Of a stretch of 64,000 bases of DNA, positions 63,511 to 64,000 are shown in pieces. Below the pieces are notes generated by a model. It did no database searches, was not told where the DNA came from, and worked only from the letters and a program-made list of their open reading frames with translations. Position 1 is the first letter of the stretch. Every line of letters begins with the position of its first letter. A program made the translations under genes and the position numbers. Source of the stretch: Mantis religiosa (lineage: Eukaryota; Arthropoda; Insecta; Mantodea; Mantidae); the NCBI GenBank assembly GCA_030765055.1, contig CM060947.1, positions 98,271,112 through 98,335,111 on the forward strand. The letters are read 5' to 3'.

Positions 63511-64000
63511 TACTCAGAATTTATCAGGTTCACTACACGACCCCTTACCAAGATTATTTGTCAGCACATATTTATATGTTCAAAACAAGCGCTTGAATTT
63601 GCTTAGAAACAGTTCCCGTTATAACTTTGTTTTGTTGGGCTTTTCCAGAAATATAACTGGGCCAAGTTATTCACACTATTGTCATCACTTTGATTATTTT
63701 CACTTGACTGAAAGTTACCTACTACTTCATTTGCATTTACCACTGCATTTCCCTCCCGCGGTCTCCACATCGTGACACACAACGAATTTCTGCACGTAAT
63801 GAAACAGATCAACTGGAAGTTGGAACTTTGGCAACTGAGACTCCACGTGGAGTAGACATGCGACTGTCACTTCGAGAAAATCAGGGTTACTATTGGTTCT
63901 CAACGACAATGTTCCATTTCTGAAGTGTGGAGATAGATTTATGACGGTCATTAGTGGGCGGGAGAGTAGTTTTCTTTGGGCAGCCAACTGCACTCCCGTT
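63511..64000. other. No gene recognised
   Basis: Minus-strand frames at 63603-63812 and 63727-63993 might continue the transposase upstream, but they show no motif. The window ends here. Confidence 0.35.

Overview
This window looks like intergenic DNA from a large, repeat-rich arthropod genome, most likely an insect. The evidence is indirect. There are several different tRNA-like short retroposons (SINE-like elements), mariner, Tc1 and other DDE transposase remnants, and non-LTR reverse transcriptase fragments of RTE-like, R1-like and Jockey/CR1-like type. There is also a Penelope-like GIY-YIG remnant, no bacterial-style operon, and no intact host gene that I can recognise. A cockroach- or termite-like genome is my guess from the overall style only. 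Family letters A to G below are my own labels for sequences that recur within the window.

Layout. 1-5.4 kb: SINE-like A, SINE-like B with a 0.6 kb (TTA)n tail, a family-D retroposon with 17-bp target duplications, and a LINE remnant. 5.4-13 kb: unique AT-rich DNA, two (GT)n tracts, a DDE transposase remnant, an RTE-like tail, and a mariner element carrying a palindromic A insertion. 12.4-20.7 kb: SINE-like C, a gag-like ORF joined to a LINE-type 3' end with an (ATC)n tail, a Jockey/CR1-like LINE, a poly(A) retroposon (G) and two very long (AAT)/(TTA) tracts. 21-28.8 kb: SINE-like F, an inverted A composite, an RTE-like LINE with an (AAT)n tail of about 0.86 kb, a Tc1 element with perfect inverted repeats and a further DDE remnant. 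29-37.4 kb: a C insertion with a 1.39 kb ACT/ACC tail inside one target duplication, LTR-like DNA, a second gag-like remnant, and copies of B, F, C, D and E plus an R1-like LINE. 38.7-46.9 kb: a mariner deletion derivative, an RTE-like LINE with an (AAG)n tail, a CACTG-ended transposon and a possible hAT-like element. 47-64 kb: more microsatellites, an RTE-like tail, A, a GIY-YIG remnant, a longer mariner copy, a D-into-C nested insertion, a solo-LTR candidate, A, and E abutting a DDE remnant.

Nothing here works as a pathway. The window is best read as a record of transposition, which several exact target duplications date and delimit. Its strongest theme is that retroposon 3' ends seed trinucleotide tracts that then grow to 0.5-1.4 kb; these tracts total about 5.6 kb, close to 9% of the window. 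The less ordinary items are family D, the A elements arranged as long hairpins, the CACTG-ended element carrying a repetitive arthropod ORF, and two gag-like ORFs lying next to retroposon 3' ends without a reverse transcriptase.
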